Shown here in pieces: positions 14,600 to 22,060 of a stretch of 33,300 bases of DNA. The notes under the pieces were generated by a model. The model saw only the letters and a list, made by a program, of their open reading frames with translations, had not been told where the DNA came from and did not search any database. Source of the DNA: Akkermansia muciniphila (lineage in GTDB: Bacteria > Verrucomicrobiota > Verrucomicrobiia > Verrucomicrobiales > Akkermansiaceae); assembly GCA_004557455.1 (NCBI GenBank), contig SFDX01000026.1, positions 1-33,300 of the forward strand. Reading direction: 5' to 3'. The position numbers and the translations under genes were made by a program. The first letter of the stretch is position 1; every line of letters starts with the position of its first letter.

Positions 14600-17332
14600 A
14601 TGAGACCGATTTTCAAACCGATGTTGGCTGCCTTGCTGGGGCTGGTGCTTCCGGCGCAGGCTCTGGTGGAGTATCCCGGTCAGGCCCCGGGTGCAGCTTG
14701 GGCGGAGGGTACGACGCTGAGCAACGATATACTCACGGCGGAGTTTACCCAAAAGGGGAAGAGTGTCGTCTTCGGCGGCATGAAAACTGCGGACGGGCAG
14801 GAAGTGGCGAAGGCCGGAACCGAACTGTTCATCATTACGCTGGGCAACGGTCATGTGCTGAATGCCTCCGAGATGGATGCCACGCCCCTGAAGGTGGAGG
14901 AGCTCAAGGGGGATGAGGACAAGCCGCGGTTGGCGGAGCACTTCAACGGTAAGGCGCTGTCCGCTACCTTTACCAGCCCGGATGAGACGGTGAAGGTAGA
15001 GTGGAGTGCCGTTCTGCGCGATGGGTCGCATTACCTGCGCCAGGAGTTGGCGGTGAGCACGACCGAGACCGTGACTTTCCGCTCCATCGTTGCGATGAAT
15101 TATGATTTGGTGCCGGAGGGGGAGTTGAGTATCTCCGGTAACACCACGCGCGGTCAGGTGGCTGTGGATTCCCGTGTGTTCTGCGGCTTGGAGACCCCGA
15201 TGAGTATCATGAGCGTCGGCAACAATACGGTGGAGGATTCCGAGTCGTGGAGTCCGAAGTCGTGGTCCCCGACCGTGTTCGGGCCGGTATTCAATATCCC
15301 GCAGAGTCTCAAGAATCGGTATGGGGAGAAGTACAGCGCGATGGATGGTCCTGTGGTGAAGCACCTGCGCAAGGCGGAGGGACCGGCGGAGTTTTCCAAG
15401 GTGGGTCCGAATAGGATTACCTTCAATTTCGGGTCGGGTACCAAGCGCCTCAACATTGTGGGCGTTCAGTTGCTCAACGGCGCGGGAAATGTGATCAGTG
15501 AGGATATCCACACGGGGTATTCGGGTAAGCCCAGCAACAATAACGTGTACACCGTGCAGGTGCCGCGTCAGGGGACATACACCCTCGCTTACTGGGTGGA
15601 GACCCTCACGGAGCCCATCGACAGCAAGGGCAAGATCGATGTGAATGCTCGCTTGCCCATGGAGCAGGCGGGCGGTAGGATTTCCGATACCACGGTGCGC
15701 GGTACCTGGAGCCGCAAGACGGATCTGCGGCCGGGGCACACTTGGCGCGTTTCGTCGGTCATCGGTTTCTTTGCTCCGGAGCAGCAGCGCCGCTCGTTCT
15801 TGGCTTACATGGAGCGCGAGAAGCCGGTGCCGTATCGCACGTTCGTGCATTACAATGACTGGTACGAGATCGGCATCCGTCTGCACGATAACAAGGACCC
15901 CATGGCCCGCACCTCGGAGAAGATGTGGCTTGAGGTGCTTGATACCTGGAAGCAGGAACTCTATACCAAGCGCAACACCCGCATCGATGGTTATGTGGTG
16001 GATGACGGCTGGGATGAGTTCAACAGCCTGTGGGATTTCCACCGTGGCTTCCCGGAGGGGTTCAAGAATCTGGACACCCAGGTGCGCAGCATGCACGCAG
16101 GGCTCGGTACTTGGCTGGGACCGGTGGGTGGTTACGGTTTCTCCAAGCAGCAGCGACTCAATAACTGGAATGTCAATCATCCGAACAACAAGATCAGCAA
16201 CTTCCAGCTCTCCAACGATGAGTACTTCAATGCCTTCGTCGGGCGCTGCACGCAGATGGTGCGCGATTATGACATGCGCTACTTCAAGTTCGACGGCATC
16301 TCCACCAAATTCCACGCCAAAGGCCCGGTCAATGATGAGGACGCCGAGGGTATCCTGAATGTGCTGCATGCCCTGCGTGAGGCCAGGCCGGATATCTTCA
16401 TCAACACGACCGTGGGTACCTGGGCCAGTCCTTTCTGGTTCTGCCATGCGGATTCCGTCTGGCGCCAGGAGAATGACTTCGGGCAGATGGGTAATGCGGG
16501 CGATGCCCGCGACAAGTGGATCACCTACCGCGACCGCTTGGTGCACGAGGTCTTTGTGGAGGGCGCGCCGCTCTTCCCCATCAACTCGCTGATGACGCAC
16601 GGTACCATCATCACCAAGAACGGCCCGCCGAGTGTGATGAGCAAGGAGCCGGAGAATTGCGTGAAGGAGATTCGCGCGGCCTTCGGTTGCGGGTCCGGGC
16701 TGCAGGAGATTTATGCGGACCGTGACCTGTTGAATCAGAAGGGCGGGATGCTCTGGGATGAGCTGTCCGCGAACATCAAATGGCTGCGCAGCAATGCCGA
16801 TGTGCTCGATGATGTGCACTGGGTGGGCGGAAATCCGTGGAATAAGGAGACCAATGAGGGATCCATCTACGGTTGGGCCGCTTGGAATAAGCTCAAGTGC
16901 ACCCTCACCCTGCGCAATTCCTCCGGCAAGCCTCAGCGTTATGTCACGTCCCTGCGCGAGGTGTTCGATGTGCCGCCGGATTTCCACGGTTCCATTTCGC
17001 TGAGCAATTCTTACAAGGACCAGACGAACTTGGCTGTGTTGACCTCCGGGCCGGTGGATATTGATAAGCCGATTTCCATCGAGATGCAGCCCATGGATGT
17101 GGTGGTGCTGGAGGGTAATTGCCGCGCTCTGACCCGTGACACCGGTGCCGAGCCTGAGGCTGAGGCCAAGCCGGAGCCCAAGGAGACGCGGGCTGAAGCC
17201 GGTGCGGAGAAGTGCAAGGATGCTTCCTGCGGCAGCTGCGATGCCATGCAGCTCTTCGTCAGCTACGGTGGTTGGGGGCTGGCTGCCTTCATGCTGCTGT
17301 GCATTGTGGTGCGTCTGTTCAGAAAGAAGTAA
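14600..17332 (+). CDS. secreted, membrane-anchored melibiase-like glycoside hydrolase (clan GH-D / GH36-like)
   Basis: 910 residues. Signal peptide 1-22 (MRPIFKPMLAALLGLVLPAQA). An N-terminal beta-sandwich region is interrupted by an extra domain (roughly 250-350). The catalytic barrel follows with FVHYNDWYEIG, VDDGWDEFNSLW and the K-x-D motif RYFKFDGIS, where Asp565 is the probable nucleophile; WRQENDFGQMGNAGDARDKW may carry the acid/base. A C-terminal beta-sandwich ends near 850, then a Glu/Lys/Ala linker, a Cys-containing stretch and a transmembrane helix (about 884-906) with a basic end (RLFRKK). The layout suggests an enzyme held by its C-terminus in a membrane. GH36 enzymes remove alpha-galactosyl or alpha-GalNAc groups, which fits mucin glycans, but specificity is not readable. 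Such proteins are sometimes labelled enterotoxin in related genomes without functional support. Confidence 0.75.
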   Translation: MRPIFKPMLAALLGLVLPAQALVEYPGQAPGAAWAEGTTLSNDILTAEFTQKGKSVVFGGMKTADGQEVAKAGTELFIITLGNGHVLNASEMDATPLKVEELKGDEDKPRLAEHFNGKALSATFTSPDETVKVEWSAVLRDGSHYLRQELAVSTTETVTFRSIVAMNYDLVPEGELSISGNTTRGQVAVDSRVFCGLETPMSIMSVGNNTVEDSESWSPKSWSPTVFGPVFNIPQSLKNRYGEKYSAMDGPVVKHLRKAEGPAEFSKVGPNRITFNFGSGTKRLNIVGVQLLNGAGNVISEDIHTGYSGKPSNNNVYTVQVPRQGTYTLAYWVETLTEPIDSKGKIDVNARLPMEQAGGRISDTTVRGTWSRKTDLRPGHTWRVSSVIGFFAPEQQRRSFLAYMEREKPVPYRTFVHYNDWYEIGIRLHDNKDPMARTSEKMWLEVLDTWKQELYTKRNTRIDGYVVDDGWDEFNSLWDFHRGFPEGFKNLDTQVRSMHAGLGTWLGPVGGYGFSKQQRLNNWNVNHPNNKISNFQLSNDEYFNAFVGRCTQMVRDYDMRYFKFDGISTKFHAKGPVNDEDAEGILNVLHALREARPDIFINTTVGTWASPFWFCHADSVWRQENDFGQMGNAGDARDKWITYRDRLVHEVFVEGAPLFPINSLMTHGTIITKNGPPSVMSKEPENCVKEIRAAFGCGSGLQEIYADRDLLNQKGGMLWDELSANIKWLRSNADVLDDVHWVGGNPWNKETNEGSIYGWAAWNKLKCTLTLRNSSGKPQRYVTSLREVFDVPPDFHGSISLSNSYKDQTNLAVLTSGPVDIDKPISIEMQPMDVVVLEGNCRALTRDTGAEPEAEAKPEPKETRAEAGAEKCKDASCGSCDAMQLFVSYGGWGLAAFMLLCIVVRLFRKK

Positions 17333-17335
17333 TCT

Positions 17336-17364
17336 CCCCGCCCCCTCCTCTCGGGGGATGGGGG
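17336..17364 (+). other. GC-only stem-loop between the glycosidase and acyltransferase genes
   Basis: CCCC-G-CCCCC (17336-17345) can pair with GGGGG-AT-GGGG (17353-17363) around a 7-nt loop. No T tract follows, so it is probably an mRNA-stabilising or processing hairpin within one transcript rather than an intrinsic terminator. Confidence 0.5.
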
Positions 17365-17380
17365 CGAACTGTGTACTGCC

Positions 17381-18517
17381 GTGAGCTCTGAACCTTCTCT
17401 CCCTGCGTCCCCTCGCCTGGTCAGCATTGATGCGCTGCGCGGGTTGGATATGGCTCTGCTGGCCGGCGGGGCCCCGTTGCTGCTCCTGCTGTTGCAGGCT
17501 TGCTTCGGGGATTCCCTGCCGCCGGAGGTGGCCGCGCAGTTTCGCCATGCGGAGTGGGGGGCGGGTTTTACCTGCTGGGACTTGGTGATGCCGCTGTTCA
17601 TTTTTGTGGTGGGTGTCTCCATGCCTTTTGCCTTTGCGGGGTACCGCCGGCGGGGCGGGGCTCAATGGCGGCGGCGTACCCTTCTGCGTGTGCTGCGCCG
17701 GGTGCTTTGCCTGTTCCTGCTGGGGATGGTGGTGCAGGGGAATCTCTTGGCGTTTGATGCGGACCATATCAGCCTTTTCTGTAATACGCTTCAGGCCATC
17801 GCGGCGGGGTATCTTATCGCGGCGGGCTTTCTGATGTTCGGCGGGGCGCGCAGTTGTCTCGTCGCTTGTGTGCTGTGCCTGGCCGGCTACTGGGCGGCGA
17901 TGCGTTTCGTCCCCTATGCGGGGCACGAGGGCGGGCGCTTCCTGTCGTATGATAACTTGGCTTATTATATTGACTGCACCCTGCAAGGCTCTTGGCAGGA
18001 CGGCACGCCCTACACTTGGATTCTGACTTCTGCGGCTTTCGGCGCACTGACTCTGATGGGCGTGCTCGGCGGGCAGGCGATGCAGTACTTCCGCGGCTTC
18101 CGGGCTTGCTGCCTCCACCTGTTTGCGGCTGTGGTCTGCCTGCTCGGGGCGGAGTGCCTGCGGGCGGATACTCCCCTCATCAAGCACATCTTCTCGGCCA
18201 CTATGGTGCTCTACAGCGGCGGTTGGTGTCTCCTCCTCCTGGGGCTGTTCCACCTCCTGTTCGACCTCCTGCCGCGCACCCACTTTTTGGCAGCACCCTT
18301 CCTCCCCTTCGGCAGCAATGCCATCCTGGCCTACCTCCTCACTGCCACCCCCGGCCTCCGAGGCAGCCTTTGGAACTCGCTCTGCCTCCCCCTGTTCTCC
18401 GGCTTCTCCCGACTCTTCGGCGACTTCCAACCCCTCGTCTTTTCCGCCCTCTCCTTCCTCTCCCTCTTCGCCCTCCTCTCCTTCCTCCGCTCCAAATCCC
18501 TCCTCCTCTGCGTGTAA
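17381..18517 (+). CDS. HGSNAT-like membrane acyltransferase (DUF5009 / NagX-type)
   Basis: 378 residues from a GTG start; no good ATG lies near the conserved N-terminus. RLVSIDALRGLDM (12-24) and DLVMPLFIFVVGVSMPFAF are the signature of the heparan-alpha-glucosaminide N-acetyltransferase-like family, followed by about nine further hydrophobic helices. The human relative transfers acetyl groups across the lysosomal membrane to glucosamine; bacterial members often lie beside glycan-degradation genes. Here it follows the secreted glycosidase by 48 nt, so a role in handling amino sugars is plausible but inferred. The family's catalytic His is not at its usual place in what I can align by eye. The last 300 bases are extremely pyrimidine-rich on this strand. 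Confidence 0.8.
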   Translation: MSSEPSLPASPRLVSIDALRGLDMALLAGGAPLLLLLLQACFGDSLPPEVAAQFRHAEWGAGFTCWDLVMPLFIFVVGVSMPFAFAGYRRRGGAQWRRRTLLRVLRRVLCLFLLGMVVQGNLLAFDADHISLFCNTLQAIAAGYLIAAGFLMFGGARSCLVACVLCLAGYWAAMRFVPYAGHEGGRFLSYDNLAYYIDCTLQGSWQDGTPYTWILTSAAFGALTLMGVLGGQAMQYFRGFRACCLHLFAAVVCLLGAECLRADTPLIKHIFSATMVLYSGGWCLLLLGLFHLLFDLLPRTHFLAAPFLPFGSNAILAYLLTATPGLRGSLWNSLCLPLFSGFSRLFGDFQPLVFSALSFLSLFALLSFLRSKSLLLCV

Positions 18518-18537
18518 TCTTCAGGGCAAAGGTTGCC

Positions 18538-18714
18538 TACAGCATTTCTAATGCAGAGGGCATGCAAAGCGTTGATACTCAACGACTTAGGGCAATTTTG
18601 GGCAAAAAGGAGAGGGTAGTTGCGGGAAAAGGAGGGGACAGAAAAGGCAGGAAAATAAAGGAAAAATGCAGGTTTTCCACCTTTTAGGCTTGACCCAGCA
18701 TTAGAAATGCTGTA
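18538..18714. repeat. candidate invertible promoter segment, locus 2 (17-bp perfect inverted repeats)
   Basis: TACAGCATTTCTAATGC at 18538-18554 recurs as its exact reverse complement GCATTAGAAATGCTGTA at 18698-18714, with 143 bp between. The repeat has the same length and the same end points relative to the promoter as locus 1: the outer TA is the start of the -10 box and the -35 lies inside. The central triplet here is AGA in both copies, against CGG in both copies of locus 1. Inversion would replace TTGACC by TGCCCT. The rest of 18518-18856 holds the promoter and leader; no gene is visible there. Confidence 0.65.
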
Positions 18715-18718
18715 TCCT
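18690..18718 (+). promoter_or_regulatory. sigma70-type promoter with dyad spacer, for the PEP-CTERM surface protein
   Basis: TTGACC at 18690-18695, a 17-bp spacer CAGCATTAGAAATGCTG and TATCCT at 18713-18718. The layout matches the promoter at 4905-4933, including the preceding block TTTTCC..AC..TTTT..GC just upstream of the -35. The predicted start is near 18725. Confidence 0.8.
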
Positions 18719-18724
18719 GAAGGC

Positions 18725-18856
18725 AGTGAGAGGGTGCAGATACCCGGACGCGGGTAATCCTGAACCCTTCATAGGGGAGCACAAGTTTCAGCTCGCTTCG
18801 TACCCGAGCCGGAAGCAGCGTCCTCCCGCCCACAAACCAATCCATTCTTTCTTACC
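18725..18856 (+). promoter_or_regulatory. structured 5' leader of the PEP-CTERM surface protein gene
   Basis: About 132 nt. TACCCG (18741-18746) and CGGGTA (18751-18756) form a perfect 6-bp hairpin with a 4-nt loop. CCCT-tcat-AGGG (near 18765-18776) can form a second, and GCTCG/CGAGC a third. The last bases before the ATG are pyrimidine-rich (CATTCTTTCTTACC) with no Shine-Dalgarno, as in the other surface-protein gene. It does not match a riboswitch class I know. Confidence 0.45.
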
Positions 18857-21586
18857 ATGAGATTACATTTACCGAAGTCGCTCCTTGCTGCGGTGTTGGC
18901 ACTCAGTGCACTGCCCGGCCTTGGTGCAGTTACATTCGATCCCACCTCTGAATTAACAAAGGGGGTGGGGTACCTGCTCCTCTACGACAAAGGAGTCATC
19001 AACCTTACACTTGATTCTTCGGCCTTCGCTACCCAGTCTGCCGGCACTCTTTTGGTGACATGTAAGGCCGGTACTCAGGGAGGCAATCCGATTATGGGGG
19101 TCGCTGCTGCCGGCGAGGGGAAATTTGAGACTGTTCTCAATGAATCCGGGAGCTCATTTACATCTCGTGAGACCGGTTCGTCTGCTCTGACCGGAAACAC
19201 CGTGAAGGTTTCCATGACGAGTTCCGGTGTAACCGTTACTGAGGATATCACAACTGGTGAAGGCGAATCCGCCACCACATCGACCACTACGTTGGTTACC
19301 GATTCAAACTTGAAAAATACGACCGCTCCTCGAGGGTATACATACACTGTAGCCGAGAATGATGCCATCACTTCTGCATCTCTCTCGGATGGAACCATTA
19401 TCAAGAATCTCGCAGGATCCGGAGATTTAACAGTAGATTCTTCATTCGTCATCCTGGAGGGAGGTGGTAGTGAGGAGATCAACTTTTCGATGGTAGGCAA
19501 GAAGCTTAGTATCGCAGGAAATGTTACTCTGAATACCATTTCCACGGCCACCGAAGCCGGTAGCGACCTTATGGTAGCAGAAGGAGCTGCTCTTACTGCG
19601 AAGAAGCTGAATTTTGGTTGGAATCCTGGAAACTTTTTAATAAACGGCACTCTCAGTTCCGTTGAATTTGAACTCAAGACTAATAGGGTGAGCACCGTAA
19701 CAGGCTCCGGATCTGTTACATTGGGGTCACTTAAAACCGGTAACGGCGGTAAGCTGGATACATCTGTAGCAGACTTCACCGTTACCGGCGATATTGACTT
19801 GGGTGGAGTCAATGCATCCGGCGGTGCAACCAGTGACTCGCTTACGATCAGTGGCGGATCATTTACGGCCCAGGGAACAACGACCGTACGCAGTGGCCGA
19901 ACATTGCAATTAGGGTGCACAAATGAAAATTCAACCGGTGTGACGGCTGCGCAGATCAGCATGAACAATCTGGTGGTCCTGAGCGGTGGTACGGTAAATA
20001 TGAACTACATGAAGGGTTCCATTGCCTCTGTAGACCTTCAGGGAGGAACGCTTCACTATAGGGATTGCGTCACAAAGGATGCAGACAATGCATTGGGTAT
20101 TACTACTCTGACGGTTTCGGCTAATAGCTCATTCCAGAAAACTTGGAAGGGTATCGTCAATGTCGCGGAACTCACTGGATCGGGGAATCTCTCCATTACT
20201 GACAGGGAGTCTACAAATGACCCCTTTAATTTAAACGTCTCTAAGCTACACAACTACACCGGTACTATTTCCAAGACTTCGAGCACAACTACTTTAACAA
20301 TCTCATCTGTAGAGCAGGATGCCGGCAACGAAGGTACAGTCAGCAGCGCGGTCACATTGGCCTCCGGCTTCACCAAGACGGGAGAAGGGGCTATCACCTT
20401 TACCGGAACTACCGGAATCAGCGTCGCTGATGTCTCCGCCGGCGCTTTGAAATTCGACGGCTCGTTGACGACCCTCAACGACACGCTTACGATTTCTGGG
20501 GGTGTTGCTGAGAATACGGCAACAGGTGACAATACAGAGATTCGCCTCGGTACGGCTGGAAAGGTTTCAATCGTGAGTGGTAGCCTAATCAACGATGGGT
20601 TCACCTACAGCAACAACGGGGCAGATGCCTCGATCACGGGCAATGGCCAGAGTACTCTGAAGGTCTATGAGGGTAGAGTGGTGCTCAAGGATGTTGCCAT
20701 GGAGAAGACAGTGTCCGCTGACAAGGGTATCGGTATTGAGATGGACAATGTATCCTTGATTGTCAATGCCGGCACTACGACACTTCGCAAGGACGGAGAA
20801 GGGAAGACGCAATCGCTGAGCAGTGTTTCCGTCGGCAACGGTGCTACTCTCAAGGTTGAGAATACCAAGGCTGCCATTTCCAATGCGAGTGGCACCGGTA
20901 TCATCAGTACTACCGTGGCGCATACCTTGTCCCTTAACACGGAGAGCGGTAAGGAATTCACCGGTACTCTGGAAGCCTCCGGAGAAAACGGTGTTCTCAG
21001 TGTAAACGGGGTGAAGGAGCTTGCCGCACTGAAGGTTGATGGAGGTCAGGTATGGGCTAACACTGCCGACTCGGCTATCTCTGTTTCCATCAGTGAAGTG
21101 GTGCTGGCCGGAGGTATGGTCGGGGTCTACTCCGCAGTAAGCGTGGAGGCAACCGTGCAGACAGGCTCACTGACCGTGAGCGGCAATTCCACTCTGTACG
21201 CCAACTTGGATTTGGCACAGGACGGCACACTGACGTTGAATTCGAGCCTTACCATGGGCAGTACGCTGACGCTGAACAGCGGCATTACCCTGAGTGGCTC
21301 GCTGCTGACGGGATGGACGGATCGCTCTCAGGCCCTGACCCTATTCTCCGGGGTGGATGAGCTGGTTCTCAACGGCAAAACGGCTACCGCCGATACGACC
21401 TACGACGCCTCCTCCGTGTTCAGCGGAATGAGCGGCTACAACCTTGTCATGACCGACGGAACAGGCGGAAAAGACTACATCGTCCAACTGGTGCAGAGCA
21501 CGCCGACCCCCGAGCCGACGACGGCGACCCTGTCGCTGCTCGCGCTGATGGGCCTGGCTGCAAGACGTCGTCGCCGCAAGGCATAA
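18857..21586 (+). CDS. autotransporter-repeat-type surface protein with PEP-CTERM sorting signal
   Basis: 909 residues. The signal peptide MRLHLPKSLLAAVLALSALPGLGA (cleavage near 24) opens with the same M-[KR]-L-H-L-P-K motif as the giant protein at the left edge. The body is rich in S, T, G, V and N with regular beta-strand patterns (for example GTLTLNSSLTMGSTLTLNSG near the end), as in beta-solenoid adhesins. The C-terminus PEPTTATLSLLALMGLAA followed by RRRRRKA (885-909) is a complete PEP-CTERM signal: the PEP box, a hydrophobic helix and a basic end, processed by an exosortase. The protein should therefore be exported and anchored or released at the envelope. It has its own promoter and terminator, so it is monocistronic. 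No ligand can be inferred. Confidence 0.9.
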   Translation: MRLHLPKSLLAAVLALSALPGLGAVTFDPTSELTKGVGYLLLYDKGVINLTLDSSAFATQSAGTLLVTCKAGTQGGNPIMGVAAAGEGKFETVLNESGSSFTSRETGSSALTGNTVKVSMTSSGVTVTEDITTGEGESATTSTTTLVTDSNLKNTTAPRGYTYTVAENDAITSASLSDGTIIKNLAGSGDLTVDSSFVILEGGGSEEINFSMVGKKLSIAGNVTLNTISTATEAGSDLMVAEGAALTAKKLNFGWNPGNFLINGTLSSVEFELKTNRVSTVTGSGSVTLGSLKTGNGGKLDTSVADFTVTGDIDLGGVNASGGATSDSLTISGGSFTAQGTTTVRSGRTLQLGCTNENSTGVTAAQISMNNLVVLSGGTVNMNYMKGSIASVDLQGGTLHYRDCVTKDADNALGITTLTVSANSSFQKTWKGIVNVAELTGSGNLSITDRESTNDPFNLNVSKLHNYTGTISKTSSTTTLTISSVEQDAGNEGTVSSAVTLASGFTKTGEGAITFTGTTGISVADVSAGALKFDGSLTTLNDTLTISGGVAENTATGDNTEIRLGTAGKVSIVSGSLINDGFTYSNNGADASITGNGQSTLKVYEGRVVLKDVAMEKTVSADKGIGIEMDNVSLIVNAGTTTLRKDGEGKTQSLSSVSVGNGATLKVENTKAAISNASGTGIISTTVAHTLSLNTESGKEFTGTLEASGENGVLSVNGVKELAALKVDGGQVWANTADSAISVSISEVVLAGGMVGVYSAVSVEATVQTGSLTVSGNSTLYANLDLAQDGTLTLNSSLTMGSTLTLNSGITLSGSLLTGWTDRSQALTLFSGVDELVLNGKTATADTTYDASSVFSGMSGYNLVMTDGTGGKDYIVQLVQSTPTPEPTTATLSLLALMGLAARRRRRKA

Positions 21587-21603
21587 CAGATTCGGTACGA
21601 GGG

Positions 21604-21694
21604 AGGGGCCTGTTGTTTTTGAGTAGTTTCGGTACAGGCTCCTCCGGCGGCGCGCTCCCGACAGCTTCCGGGAAGCGCGCCGATTTGTCTTTAC
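21604..21694 (+). terminator. tandem hairpins ending the PEP-CTERM gene
   Basis: The first hairpin pairs 21604-21615 with 21636-21647 (12 bp including one G-U) around a T-rich loop. The second pairs 21651-21662 with 21671-21683 (8 bp, one bulge, 4 bp) and is followed by GATTTGTCTTT. The second looks like the intrinsic terminator. Confidence 0.7.
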
Positions 21695-21762
21695 GACGCG
21701 TATACTCGAATTCAGGCTGCGCGAGACTTCACACCACTGTGGCAGAAGCAGCCGAGAGGAGC

Positions 21763-21958
21763 TGACCGCGGAATAAAAGGAATTTTCGGAGAGTCATTGG
21801 CATGCATGGCTCGGTTCAGACTGCATGCCGCCGGGATAACAGCTTCCTTAGTTATATTTGATAAAATTTCAAAGATGCCTACTGTGACTTTGCCTTGAAG
21901 CCTTACCGAAGTTCCGAAGGCCAATCAGTCTCCGAAAATTCCTTTCATTCCGCGGTCA
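21763..21958. mobile_element. 196-bp element with 38-bp imperfect terminal inverted repeats (MITE-like, or an invertible segment)
   Basis: 21763-21800 and the reverse complement of 21921-21958 agree at 35 of 38 positions. Weaker similarity (GAGAG-x-AG) continues outward. Between them lie 120 bp containing an 8-bp inverted repeat (GGCATGCA 21799-21806 / TGCATGCC 21822-21829) and an AT-rich core near 21841-21875, unlike the GC-rich neighbours. No reading frame here is convincing. Target-site duplication is not obvious. The rest of the gene-free stretch 21587-22060 holds only the terminator hairpins and a small hairpin at 21987-22002. Confidence 0.6.
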
Positions 21959-22060
21959 TTCTACTCTCTGTTCCACCGGTCGCGGCGGTGAGAAGGCTCA
22001 CCCGGCATTTTCGCGGCTGAGCTTTTATCTGCGGACTTGTTCCTCGGTGGGTTCGGGAGG

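Noticed and set aside
13205..18430. A 1741-codon open frame on the minus strand spanning the GYF, TRIC, glycosidase and acyltransferase genes
   Set aside because: All covered plus-strand genes have clear family motifs. The antisense product is Arg/His/Gln/Glu-rich low-complexity sequence typical of the reverse of GC-rich codons. Striking in length, but explained by composition.
21712..21924. A 70-codon minus-strand frame in the gene-free stretch
   Set aside because: It overlaps the inverted-repeat element, has no recognisable start context and no family resemblance.
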